Assembly (NCBI GenBank): GCA_001970855.1
Contig: LSSN01002289.1
Span: 1 to 17,649, forward strand
Source of the DNA: Smittium culicis
Lineage: Eukaryota > Kickxellomycota > Harpellomycetes > Harpellales > Legeriomycetaceae
DNA: 17,649 nucleotides
Direction of reading: 5' to 3'
Of the stretch, positions 9,554 through 17,621 are shown piece after piece. Each line of letters begins with the position of its first letter. The stretch's first letter is position 1. The translations under genes were made by a program, and so were the position numbers. The notes beneath the pieces are model-generated. The model did not search any database. It was given only the letters and a program-made list of their open reading frames with translations, and was not told the origin of the DNA.

Positions 9554-12500
9554 TCAATTTGAGGATTCTTTTAGAGATGAGATAGAATGAGGGGTAATAT
9601 CATTAAAGTCGATAGATAGTGTAACAATGGAATATGAGTTGCTATTGTCCGGGGATGGAGATAAAGGTTCCTGAATACCAGTATCGTTGTTGACGTTAAA
9701 AATATATGAAAATTCGATTATTAAGAAGCAGAGCAAAGAAACGGGAATTCCTAAAGTTGGAGAAAAAACAATTCCGATATTCCGAAGAGTCATCAGGTTA
9801 ATTTTTGAGTGTTTAATAATTCTTATTAAATGTGCAAGTAAGGCACGAAGTAAAGTGTAGTTTGGTAGCGGTAGAGAGAGGATGAGCTGCCCTGCGAGTT
9901 TAAGTTTATTTGATCTATTTTCAATGTTGAGTAAACTAGAAAAGAAAGGAAAGAGGTTATGGGTAAGAATATTATGGGGTAATGAGCGGAGATATAATTT
10001 AAGCAAGCTTGCAACGTCATGAGTATCAAAGTATAGTTTATTGCTATTTGAATTGTTGGAATCGTTGGAAGAAAAATTCCCATCATTGACTAACAGGAGG
10101 TTGTAGTCTTTGCAAGAATCAAATTTTTGCTTGAGGAAGTCTATGGTTTTAGAGCTTCCGGATAAGCGGTAAATACCCTCGTCTTTAGATGCATTTTTAA
10201 AATCTAGAAATTCGATACAGCGGTATACTACAGAAGGTAGCAAGTAATTTTGACGAACTAAAGTTAAATGGGCAGCAATTTCAAGAGGGGCGCCAAATAT
10301 TGGTACCATTTTTTTAGGCGGGGGGGATAAAGGTTGGCTGCGGTTAGAAGAGATGTCAAAAACGCTCTTTGAGCTTGGTAATGATTTTTTAGAAGGGATT
10401 GAACTATAAATGGCACTATCAATACTAGAATTTGAATCATTATCAGGATCAAATCGAGAGCCAGAGCTAAGGGAGTTATTAGAGGCGGACGAGTTTTTCT
10501 TTTTGTTGATAGAAAATTTCATGGCAGTTATTTTGAAAGCTTTACCCCAAGAAGACTGAGGGCGAGGCTTTGGTGTAATATCGACTTCAAGAGGTAAATT
10601 TTGGGCTAAAGACTTTCCATTTCCTAAAACGTCAGTTGTAACTAAGGGGGTGTCATCAGGTAATACAGGGTCAACTTCCTTAACGTGCATAATTCTTCCA
10701 GATGCATCTCTGTATAAACCTTCACTGAGCGGTTTATTTAGATCCGAGTTATTGTGATTGTTTGGATCTTGAGAATTCTGTAAACTTTTTGTATTTAGAG
10801 GATCATGTGTAATTTGTGGGATGTTGGTAGAAAGCGAATTTTTTGTGTCAGATAAACTTTTTAAATTTGATGGTGCTGTATGGAATTGTTTATTTTTCAA
10901 GTTTGACGAATTCAAATTGATTTGAGAGTTTTCCTTGGTTTTAGGGTGAGCAGAATTATCAATTGATAATTCAGAAATAGATTCATTTAGATTTGAGTTG
11001 TTAGCCAAGTTTGAAGGAGAAAATGATTTTATAGCAGTGGAGGAGGGGGAGAGGTTTTTAGAAACGGAAGGAAGTGTTTTTTTATCAAGCGGGAGGGGAT
11101 TAATGCTGGGATTAACTCCGGAGCTAAGAGGGACGGCAAAAAGAATGGAATTATTGACGTTAGGTGAAGCATCAGTTGGAGTTTCAGAGTCGATGAGATT
11201 AAAAGGGGTTGAATTTTTAAAGGACAAGTCGAGAAGTGGGGGAAGAGATGAATAACTTTGAAGGTTTGAGGAGGAACTGTCAGTAGTTGGGGAAGTAAGC
11301 CTGCTGGAGACAGAAACAGGCAATTTAGAGTTGGAGTTGAACCATTCAGGGTGAAAATCGGAGAAAAGAGCGGCAACCTTGAGGTCTTTTGAGGCAGATT
11401 TTACGGTGTTTAACAGGTTAATTGGGGCATTTGAGGAGTGGCATAGGTTGATAAAGTTTAGGCAAAAAACAAACTCGTCTCTTTCGTATTCAGAATCGGC
11501 CCAAAAAACAAAATGGTCCAAGTTTTTAAAGTTATTAGAGGAGGAGAGGGAGGAAGGGTTTTCAGAAGTAGGGAGGGGTGATGGACTTTGTAGTTTGAAT
11601 GAGTGGTTGAGGAGAGATAGCTTTGTTTGATCGTCTAGATAGGTGTAGCCAATTTTGAGTAGGCTGAAGAGAGAGGAGATTGAGTATTGGTTAAGATTGA
11701 TAGAGAAAGAGAAGGGGCCATTTTTGAAGAGGTAGCAGTTTAAGGTAGCGTTTGAGATATCGCAGATGAAATATCTTCTATTCCAGCTTGAATTAGATTT
11801 TTCTTTATAAGATAAATAGCCGCGTTTGAAGCCTAGGAGAGAATTAATATTTGGGGATTTAGAGGAGATATAGTCAGAGGTTAAGAAGTTTAGGGAGGTG
11901 TGCTTGTTAGAATGGTGGTTAGATATTAGACGTTGGAGGTGTTTTTCGATTAGGGATTTGAGCTGGATAAGTTTGATTGGAACGAGGGTATCAAATTTAG
12001 AAATGGAGGGTAGAGGGGGGAGTGGGGAGATGGAGGTAGAGCGTTTTAAGGAGGAAGAAAGATCATTATTAAATTTAGAAATTTGGGAGTAAGATTTTTG
12101 GAGGAGGATGAAGGGGGTGTCAGGTTGAGGGGTGGAGGGTTTGTTGTAAACGGCTATATGAAAAGTGGGTTCTAAAATGGAAAGGTTTTCGGTATTAGTT
12201 AGTAGTTTTAAGACTTTGATACGGATATTTTTAAAGTCGGAGAGAGGAAGTTTAAAAATGGAGGATTCGTTTGAAGGAAGGAAGTTTGGAGTAGGGGAGG
12301 AAGGGGCTAAGCTAGATCTAAATTGGGAACGGGAGGGAGTAAAAAAAAAAAAAAAGAGAGAGAATGGGTAAGTAAGTAAAAATAAGGGGGATTTGGGAAG
12401 GAATTGAGGAAGGTAATAAAATGAGGAATACCTATTAGATAAAGCTGGTTTATTGGAGAGGTCTGAAGAGGTGGGAGAAGATATTTTAGAAAAGCATTGG

Positions 12501-12895
12501 GGAGCAGGGGGGGCTTTTGGGAAGTGAAAGGTTTTAGGGAGGCTGGTAGTGGAATGTGGGATGTGGGAGACTTCAGAGTCTTTTTGGGAAGAATTTGGAA
12601 AAGAGGTGGAATTAGAAATGATTTTTGGCTTTGAATTGTGAATGAGACTGGGGCTGGGAGTGGGGGAGGGTTTGATGGAGGAAATTGGTATAGAGGGGGA
12701 TTTTGAAGTTGTAGTGAAGGCGGGAGGAGCCTTTGAGGGGATTGAGGCTAAGTTGGGAGGGGTAGAGGCAGATTCGAGGGATGGGGATTTAGAGGGAAGC
12801 AAAAAATCAGAATCTAGGTAGTCTAGAAGATCGAATTGAAGTTCGCTATTAGGGATATCGATTGTGGATAAAATATCATTAGACTTAGTATCCAT
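9554..12895 (-). CDS. Bem3-like RhoGAP with PX, PH and RhoGAP domains
   Basis: The frame encodes 1113 aa, close to the roughly 1130 aa of yeast Bem3. RhoGAPs stimulate GTP hydrolysis on Rho/Cdc42 GTPases and limit polarity signalling at the plasma membrane. The Ser/Pro-rich N-terminus (residues 1-215) is probably disordered. A probable PX domain spans about 219-345 and a PH domain about 356-486 (starting GFKRGYLSYKEK, ending DEFVFCLNFI), both expected to bind phosphoinositides. A Ser/Asn-rich linker follows. The RhoGAP domain, about 863-1065, opens IFGAPLEIAAHL, has the arginine finger R910 in DEGIYRLSGS, then LLKLYLRSLP near 965 and MTLRNIGIVFSPTLGIP near 1035-1050. An Asn/Ser insert interrupts the domain after the arginine-finger helix. 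The ATG context is weak (T at -3), and an upstream exon cannot be excluded. A 114-nt segment inside may be an intron, in which case the protein would be 1075 aa. PX is the least certain assignment. Confidence 0.9.
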   Translation of the reverse strand: MDTKSNDILSTIDIPNSELQFDLLDYLDSDFLLPSKSPSLESASTPPNLASIPSKAPPAFTTTSKSPSIPISSIKPSPTPSPSLIHNSKPKIISNSTSFPNSSQKDSEVSHIPHSTTSLPKTFHFPKAPPAPQCFSKISSPTSSDLSNKPALSNRYSSFYYLPQFLPKSPLFLLTYPFSLFFFFFTPSRSQFRSSLAPSSPTPNFLPSNESSIFKLPLSDFKNIRIKVLKLLTNTENLSILEPTFHIAVYNKPSTPQPDTPFILLQKSYSQISKFNNDLSSSLKRSTSISPLPPLPSISKFDTLVPIKLIQLKSLIEKHLQRLISNHHSNKHTSLNFLTSDYISSKSPNINSLLGFKRGYLSYKEKSNSSWNRRYFICDISNATLNCYLFKNGPFSFSINLNQYSISSLFSLLKIGYTYLDDQTKLSLLNHSFKLQSPSPLPTSENPSSLSSSNNFKNLDHFVFWADSEYERDEFVFCLNFINLCHSSNAPINLLNTVKSASKDLKVAALFSDFHPEWFNSNSKLPVSVSSRLTSPTTDSSSSNLQSYSSLPPLLDLSFKNSTPFNLIDSETPTDASPNVNNSILFAVPLSSGVNPSINPLPLDKKTLPSVSKNLSPSSTAIKSFSPSNLANNSNLNESISELSIDNSAHPKTKENSQINLNSSNLKNKQFHTAPSNLKSLSDTKNSLSTNIPQITHDPLNTKSLQNSQDPNNHNNSDLNKPLSEGLYRDASGRIMHVKEVDPVLPDDTPLVTTDVLGNGKSLAQNLPLEVDITPKPRPQSSWGKAFKITAMKFSINKKKNSSASNNSLSSGSRFDPDNDSNSSIDSAIYSSIPSKKSLPSSKSVFDISSNRSQPLSPPPKKMVPIFGAPLEIAAHLTLVRQNYLLPSVVYRCIEFLDFKNASKDEGIYRLSGSSKTIDFLKQKFDSCKDYNLLLVNDGNFSSNDSNNSNSNKLYFDTHDVASLLKLYLRSLPHNILTHNLFPFFSSLLNIENRSNKLKLAGQLILSLPLPNYTLLRALLAHLIRIIKHSKINLMTLRNIGIVFSPTLGIPVSLLCFLIIEFSYIFNVNNDTGIQEPLSPSPDNSNSYSIVTLSIDFNDITPHSISSLKESSN
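12318..12431 (-). other. Possible in-frame intron (exitron) in the RhoGAP gene
   Basis: On the coding strand the segment starts GTATTCC, contains TACTTAC (yeast branch consensus is TACTAAC), then a T15 tract, and ends AATTTAG. It is 114 nt, a multiple of three, with no stop. Retained, it encodes a 38-residue aromatic/Leu-rich block with five consecutive Phe, out of character with the surrounding Ser/Pro-rich region. Spliced, it joins AG to A and gives SNR-SSLAPSS. The donor is weaker than the GTAA donors of the other introns here, so retention remains possible. Confidence 0.4.
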
Positions 12896-13088
12896 ATAAA
12901 AAAAAGGGAGAGGTTAGTATAAACCGTAAGAGCAATGAGTATGGAAGAGTTTAGATATTTAGATATGGGAGGGAGGGGGTATTAATTTAGAGAGAGTCGT
13001 ATTGGTTATTAAATAGATAGCTTGGGAGATTAAATGAAGGTGAAATTGGATGAGGGGAGCGGGAATAAGCAGGATAGGGCTTTATTAT

Positions 13089-13205
13089 TTCTTATGGAGA
13101 GTTTAAGTGCTGAGTATTAGAGTCTTGTTATATGGAGGGCTTAATGTGCTGGGTATTATTAACTTATTATATGGAGGGCTGAGGTGTAGAGTAGTAGTAG
13201 AGCAA
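13089..13205. repeat. Degenerate ~39-bp tandem repeat
   Basis: TTATATGGAGGGCT occurs at 13128-13141 and again at 13167-13180, an offset of 39 bp. GTGCTGAGTATTA (13107-13119) and GTGCTGGGTATTA (13146-13158) repeat with the same offset. A shorter related start, CTTATGGAG, is at 13091 and at 13211. About three units are recognisable, 200-300 bp upstream of the RhoGAP ATG. The minus-strand frame through it shows LSPPYNK twice, which reflects the repeat rather than a protein. Confidence 0.75.
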
Positions 13206-13385
13206 ATTTTCTTATGGAGTAATTTGCCGGCTGGAGTGGGAAAAGTTAGGCAGATGTGATACGGAGACATTAAGTGTAGATAATAGAAACAGTAATAGTA
13301 AAGATTGCATAGATTAAAAGCCACAACAAAGGAAACATAAATGTCGCTGTATTAACAAATTGCTGCAATATCCACGAATGCATCT

Positions 13386-13451
13386 ATTGGCTGAGGGATG
13401 CGTACAGTATAGTAATTGGCTACTCAGCTTTTATATCGTTGAGCTATTGGC
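13386..13451 (-). promoter_or_regulatory. Cluster of three CCAAT boxes upstream of the RhoGAP gene
   Basis: On the strand of the RhoGAP gene the motifs are AGCCAAT (13392-13386), AGCCAAT (13421-13415) and GCCAAT (13451-13446). They are spaced 29 and 31 bp, close to three helical turns, about 490-560 bp before the ATG. CCAAT is the site of the conserved HAP/NF-Y complex. The function is inferred from motif and spacing only. Confidence 0.4.
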
Positions 13452-13560
13452 GCGAAGGTCCAATATTTGCGTCTGTGAGTCAAGACATTATTCGCCCGGA
13501 GATATAATATTTGCTGGGTTTTATTAATTGATTGTCCTTCTTCGCTGGGAGCCATCAGGC

Positions 13561-13650
13561 TATTCGCCAGAAATCGAAAACAGCACATGGTATTGCGCAT
13601 TATTCGCCAGAAAATGGTTACAAACTCACAGATGCAGATAATTTGCCGTA
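13561..13650. repeat. 40-bp-spaced TATTCGCCAG repeats
   Basis: TATTCGCCAGAAA is present exactly at 13561-13573 and 13601-13613, with a related ATTTGCCG at 13641. Weaker relatives (ATTCGCCCGG near 13490, ATTTGCTGGG near 13509, ATTTGCCGG near 13222) are scattered upstream. They may be decayed tandem repeat units or clustered protein-binding sites. Confidence 0.5.
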
Positions 13651-13729
13651 TTACTATAAAGCGATGAGATGATCGATATGGTTCGCTCTGATGGGATTAG
13701 CTAGGGTTTAGGCTCAAAAGGCTGAACTG

Positions 13730-13743
13730 TGATTAGCTAATCA
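13730..13743. promoter_or_regulatory. Perfect 14-bp palindrome TGATTAGCTAATCA
   Basis: The sequence is its own reverse complement. A related half, GGATTAGCTAGG, lies 36 bp upstream at about 13694. Inverted TAAT cores of this type are typical of homeodomain-like dimer sites; the role is inference. Confidence 0.4.
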
Positions 13744-14096
13744 TTTACATTTTTGAGTTATTTAATTGGAGTAGAAGCTATAATGGTATTGTTTTCGAAA
13801 TTATTTTTATGGGCAGAAGCTGATTTGCTACTTCAAAGGCTTTACGTGGATAATCACGAGCGTTCTCCTGGCGCTACAAAACATATAAATAGAATTCGGG
13901 CCATTTAAATGTGAGGCCTAAACTTCAAACGCACAAAACTCACAAAACTCACACCATACATTTCAGCAATAAACTCTTAATCCTGGCCCACGCTATGCAA
14001 CGCCGCCCATAACACAGAACACGCTCAACCATAAAGATGCATCTGCAGCTGCGAGACAGTCCACCAAAAACAAAAGCCACTAACCGCAGCACTCAA

Positions 14097-14137
14097 GCTG
14101 TGCTGAACTGTGCTGAGCTGTGCTGAGCTGAGCTGGG
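14097..14137. repeat. 10-bp tandem repeat (TGCTGAGCTG)n
   Basis: About four imperfect units of TGCTGA(A/G)CTG in a row, followed by GAGCTGGG. It lies in the GC-richer island and has no frame of significance. Confidence 0.85.
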
Positions 14138-14295
14138 AAGGCGATGAAGAGTTCTTGCTACTGGCCCAAAAGCTGTAGTTAGACAAGACAAAGTTTAGGA
14201 GGAAATCTTGTTTTCCATGTGCACATTCTCGGCTAATTCCACTGCCAATCCCAGTATGACGTACTTCAATTCGCGTCTGTTAACCTGCTTTTTGG

Positions 14296-14380
14296 CCAAT
14301 AGCCATCATTGCTGGTACATCATCCTCCTCTTGCTTCCATTGGCCCATAATTCTCAACTTCGTGCCCCCATTTGCACGTG
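14296..14380. promoter_or_regulatory. CCAAT pair and CACGTG E-box
   Basis: GGCCAAT (CCAAT at 14296-14300) and CCATTGG (ATTGG at 14339-14343) are in opposite orientations. A CACGTG palindrome, the core of bHLH/Cbf1-type sites, follows at 14375-14380. They are far (over 1.4 kb) from the RhoGAP ATG, which raises the possibility of an unannotated transcript nearby. Confidence 0.3.
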
Positions 14381-15025
14381 AATTCAATCCGCGAGTTTAT
14401 CAATAAAACTCGAACTATTAGCGAATAATCTGACCTTACTAACCATATATAAGCTGCCAAATTTTATAACTCAAAATCATTAGCTGATCCCATCATACCA
14501 ATCGTCGCCTCCTATTTTCTTCCCCAAATTACTAGTTATTTAATCATCACAGATCATCCCTGATCGGCTGCACCGTCTACTATCCAAACCCATCCCACCC
14601 CGCGATCGCATCACCCACCGCCTACACCCTAAGCACGCATGCCCTGCCATCTATTAATGTTTGTTCAATATCACTACATCTAATAAACTGATTTTCTATT
14701 TTTAAGTCACTCCTATAATTCGTTCAAAAGCTATTACTTTTTCTTTATATAAAGCTACACTATCTAAACTACTCAAATATCAAAATCAATTCCTTACAAT
14801 ATCAATCAACTACAATTTAATAATTCATATAACCTATAATCACTCCATTAATAGTATATTTAATTTGCACCATAAATATTTATATTATATATATCTATAT
14901 TTATTTTCCCAAAAAAAAATATCTAAAAAGTATTTAGCAAATATTTAAATTCACGTTAAATACTGCAGTTTCTATAAGAGTAAGTTTGTTCAAATTATAA
15001 TTTGCCCAACTAATAACAGCTGCCT

Positions 15026-15605
15026 TTAGTCTTCTTCCATCTCTGATCCGCTTTCTTCTTCTGATTCTAGCTGCTCTCCTTTGCACATATTTAGCTTAAA
15101 AGTCCCGCTATGCCCCTCACGCTCTAGTCTAAGTCTATCTGCCATACTGAAATCTCCCTTAATGCACAGCTTGTATAGCTCAAGTAAATGTTTCGCCACA
15201 AACTGCGCACTATTGTCCTCTAAGACTGTTTCAAACTCATCCTCCATAATTTGCTCAAGCAGCTCTGCTATATAATCTTCCTCGAGTTTTGAGCCCTCTA
15301 TTTTAATAGTTTTGTTTAATTATACATAGTATCATAAAATAAACTTGGAAAATAGGTCTTTTTAACAAACAGAAAACATTTCTACACAAAATATTTCTGT
15401 AAGATAAATATATTACTTTGAAAAAGTCCTTACTTTTGTCAAACAAATCAACTACAACATCTACAATCCAATCTCTCTTCTCAATCGAATTAGGCCCTCC
15501 CCACTCGTTTTTGACTGCCAACTCTAGCGCTGTCCATTTAAATAGTATATTGTCAGTCCCTTCGATAAAAGCCTCTTTGTTAGGATGTATTGCCTGTCTC
15601 GACAT
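15026..15605 (-). CDS. TSR2: TSR2, pre-rRNA processing / eS26 escort protein (two exons)
   Basis: The exons are 15605-15434 and 15297-15026, giving 147 aa. TSR2 binds ribosomal protein eS26 (Rps26), releases it from importin and delivers it to pre-40S particles; loss impairs 20S pre-rRNA processing. The family hallmark FKWTALELAVKNEWGG lies at residues 22-37. An amphipathic Asp/Glu-rich helical region follows (residues 40-75, EKRDWIVDVVVDLFDKK-GSKLEEDYIAELLEQIMEDE across the intron), then the second helical half (EDNSAQFVAKHLLELYKLCIKG). The C-terminus is acidic (ESEEESGSEMEED), as in other family members. It is shorter than yeast Tsr2 (about 205 aa), the loss being mostly at the acidic tail and loops. 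The ATG has G at -3 and is the only Met before the conserved block. No functional link to the neighbouring genes is apparent. Confidence 0.93.
15298..15433 (-). other. TSR2: TSR2 intron (136 nt)
   Basis: The donor is GTAAGG and the acceptor AAAATAG. Splicing is phase 1, joining GACAAA-A to AG-GGC and giving FDK-K-GSKLEEDY. Without splicing exon 1 runs on through an AT-derived tail (FFKVIYLSYRN...) that does not resemble the family, and exon 2 is open back to the acceptor. Confidence 0.9.
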
Positions 15606-15858
15606 ATCTATTTGTATAACTTTAAATTTACTTAACCGTTTTTTCCTTGTTCAATCTATAATAAACGAATATCGTACCCTAACTCCTTTCCCTTTCAATT
15701 TCCATAAAAACTATTAATAATCAAATAAAAAAAAATTTTTTTTTCTTGAATTTAAATAGCCAATTAGAATTTTTGTATACCCAATCAAATAGAAAATTAT
15801 ATAAAATCTTCCACCCAACCCTTTATAGCTATAAAATAGCTCAAAAATATTATTTTTC

Positions 15859-16054
15859 TCAACTCTTTCCAGGACGGTATACTATTTATGACCAGCCAGA
15901 TATAACCAACAGAGTTCAACTATAATACTTTAATTCCGAGGCTTCGAGAAATATTGGTTAAAGTAAAATAACAACAAATAATAGATTTACTTATAAATCA
16001 TTAACGAATCATAAATTTGATTTAATTAAAGAGTGTTGGGCGGGAAAGGGTTAA
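15859..16054. repeat. ~195-bp MITE-like repeat, copy C
   Basis: The left end AACTCTTTCC (15861-15870) and the right end GGAAAGGGTT (16043-16052) are near-perfect inverted repeats (9 of 10). TTAAAGAGTG at 16026-16035 is identical to copy B and at the same distance from the left end. The left interior (TATGACCAGCCAGATATAACCAAC) keeps the CCA..ATATAACC order of the other copies. It starts about 255 bp upstream of the TSR2 ATG. No coding capacity. Confidence 0.6.
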
Positions 16055-16154
16055 ACTATTTCGATAACACTTGTAATAGCTCAAAAGAATACGTTTATAC
16101 ATGTTAAAATTTATCAAAGGTTATAAACGCTTATACCCTTCTCCCCAACATTCT
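16030..16154. repeat. Inverted repeat linking copies C and D
   Basis: The right end of copy C, AGAGTGTTGGGCGGGAAAGG (from 16030), is mirrored by ACCCTTCTCCCCAACATTCT at 16135-16154, immediately before copy D. The arms differ by a small gap and a few substitutions. Either a separate ~125-bp palindromic element sits here, or the end of another, inverted family member survives. Confidence 0.5.
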
Positions 16155-16155
16155 G

Positions 16156-16352
16156 TAACTCTTTCAGGCCCAGTTGGCTTATATTGAACCACCAAAAATA
16201 TCTAATCGAATCATAAATAAATTAATAAATACATTGCTATAAAAAAATATTGGCTATGGAATACAATCCACCCAGTAGAAAAATATACTTAAATTATATA
16301 TCCAATTAAATCTTGTTTCTTGATTTATGGCCGTTCGCCATAGAAAGGACTA
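16156..16352. repeat. ~195-bp MITE-like repeat, copy D
   Basis: The left end TAACTCTTTCAGG (16156) continues with GTTGGCTT at 16173-16180 and TTGAACCACCA, as in copy B. ATCCAATTA near 16300 matches the same position in copy B. The right end, GAAAGGACTA near 16343-16352, is an imperfect inverse of the left. TA flanks both ends, which would fit a TA target-site duplication, but TA is common in this DNA. No coding capacity. Confidence 0.6.
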
Positions 16353-17420
16353 AGAAAATGCACCAATAATCTCGTCAGTTACTTGCATATAAATACTACA
16401 ATACTACTTTTTTTACAGTATTCTAATGAAGTTTAGAATTTCAATTTTTTTTTTTTAATTAAACATAGTTTACTCTATTAACCAAGCTGTTAAGGTTAAT
16501 ATATATATATTTTTGTTCGAGTTTATTTAATTGTGTTTGATAATTATAAAGCTTTGCTTATATTTTTCTTTTATAAATTAATATAAAAACCCTTATTACT
16601 CATAAAGAACCAAATTCATTTCTTTTATTTATAAACATAAAGAGTTCATTAAAGGAACTATATTTATAAAAATAAAAGTTGGCAGAAAGTACATAATTCT
16701 TTAAAATAAAAACAGTAATATCAGAACAAAATAAAAAAATAAAAAAAGAATTATAAAAGACACTTTATCTGCTTAATACGCCACTAAAAAAAAATTAAAA
16801 TAAAAAATTATTTGTCAATGAAAGAACAGGTCTTCATTTTTGAATGGAAAAAAAAAAAAAAATTCAATATATTCAAAAATTTTTTATTCCTTTATTTCTT
16901 CCCTTTAAATTTATTCATTGCATCAGAATCGTCTATTATGCTGCCTCTGAATTATAGGGCCCTTTCCAATATATTTGAGATTTAGCTAGTTTGTTCTCTT
17001 TACTATTTTATTGCTTTTCAATCAATAATCTGACTTAAAAATTATACTTATATAATAACATACTTGATTTCTAAAATAGAATATCTTTTATTTTAAACTA
17101 TAATAAATATTTTATCTTATTATATGTTACAATTAACTCTGAAATAAAGATATTTGCAAAAAATAGCTATTTGAAATGATTTTTAACAACCGTGAGCTGG
17201 TTTAAAATTGTTGTAATACAATTTAAAATAGTCTGATTCACATTTGCAGAACGATTCGGGTTTTTTTATTATATTCTAAAGCATTTTGATAATACCCAAA
17301 TATTTTTATTCGCAAATTGTAAAATAAAAATAATAAGGCATTATTTTTACTATTGTTATCTTTATAAGTACTGGATCAGCAAGAATTTTTTTTAAAGGTT
17401 ATTAGTATAAAATGTAATAA
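16353..17420. other. AT-rich gene-free region
   Basis: I see no gene, RNA gene or strong repeat here. Homopolymers and a short (TA)n tract near 16499 are the main features. A less AT-biased patch at about 16920-16985 is open for a few dozen codons in two frames but shows no family resemblance. Confidence 0.55.
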
Positions 17421-17496
17421 TGTAATTATTGTCTGTTAACAAATCCTATTTTGGAATTGTATTCCGAAATAGTATTTACACTATGCAATAATTATA
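17421..17496. repeat. Strong 75-bp palindrome
   Basis: The inner arms CTATTTTGGAAT (17446-17457) and ATTCCGAAATAG (17461-17472) pair over 12 bp with a single T/G difference, around the 3-nt loop TGT. AAAT/ATTT extends the stem after one mismatch. Outside this, TAATTATTG (17423-17431) and CAATAATTA (17486-17494) are perfect 9-bp inverted repeats. All arms share one centre at 17459, so this is a single structure rather than chance pairs. Confidence 0.75.
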
Positions 17497-17592
17497 AATG
17501 GTAAAGTGTTCTATTTTTATAACATGATTATTTAGTTATAATTCACACACGCTTTTAAATGATTTATTATCAAGCTCGTCGACATATAAAAG

Positions 17593-17621
17593 ACACCTTG
17601 ATCTCTCGATAAAAAAGGTGT
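17593..17621. repeat. Short hairpin
   Basis: ACACCTT (17593-17599) and AAGGTGT (17615-17621) form a perfect 7-bp stem with a 15-nt loop near the end of the window. No gene context is visible. Confidence 0.4.

Larger units (their letters stand above)
12896..15025. other. Spacer with GC-richer, ORF-free island
   Basis: This interval lies between the 5' end of the RhoGAP gene and the 3' end of TSR2. Only one frame above 60 codons exists (13103-13324, minus), and it is a translation of tandem repeats. From about 13330 to 14660 the base composition is clearly less AT-rich than elsewhere; 13981-14040 is about 55% G+C by my count. It must contain the RhoGAP promoter. It also holds tandem repeats, CCAAT motifs, palindromes and a 10-bp microsatellite, described separately. 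No known RNA gene was recognised. Confidence 0.6.

Noticed and set aside
10998..12371. Several plus-strand frames of 64-85 codons
   Set aside because: They are antisense shadows of the Ser/Pro-rich part of the RhoGAP gene and show only low-complexity Glu/Arg/Gly composition.
13103..13324. 73-codon minus-strand frame with LSPPYNK twice
   Set aside because: The repeated peptide is explained by the 39-bp DNA tandem repeat; no family resemblance. An upstream exon of the RhoGAP gene was considered, but no supporting splice sites were found.
16920..16990. Possible small exon on either strand around GGGCCC
   Set aside because: Only about 20-45 open codons, no start, no recognisable family and no convincing splice partner.
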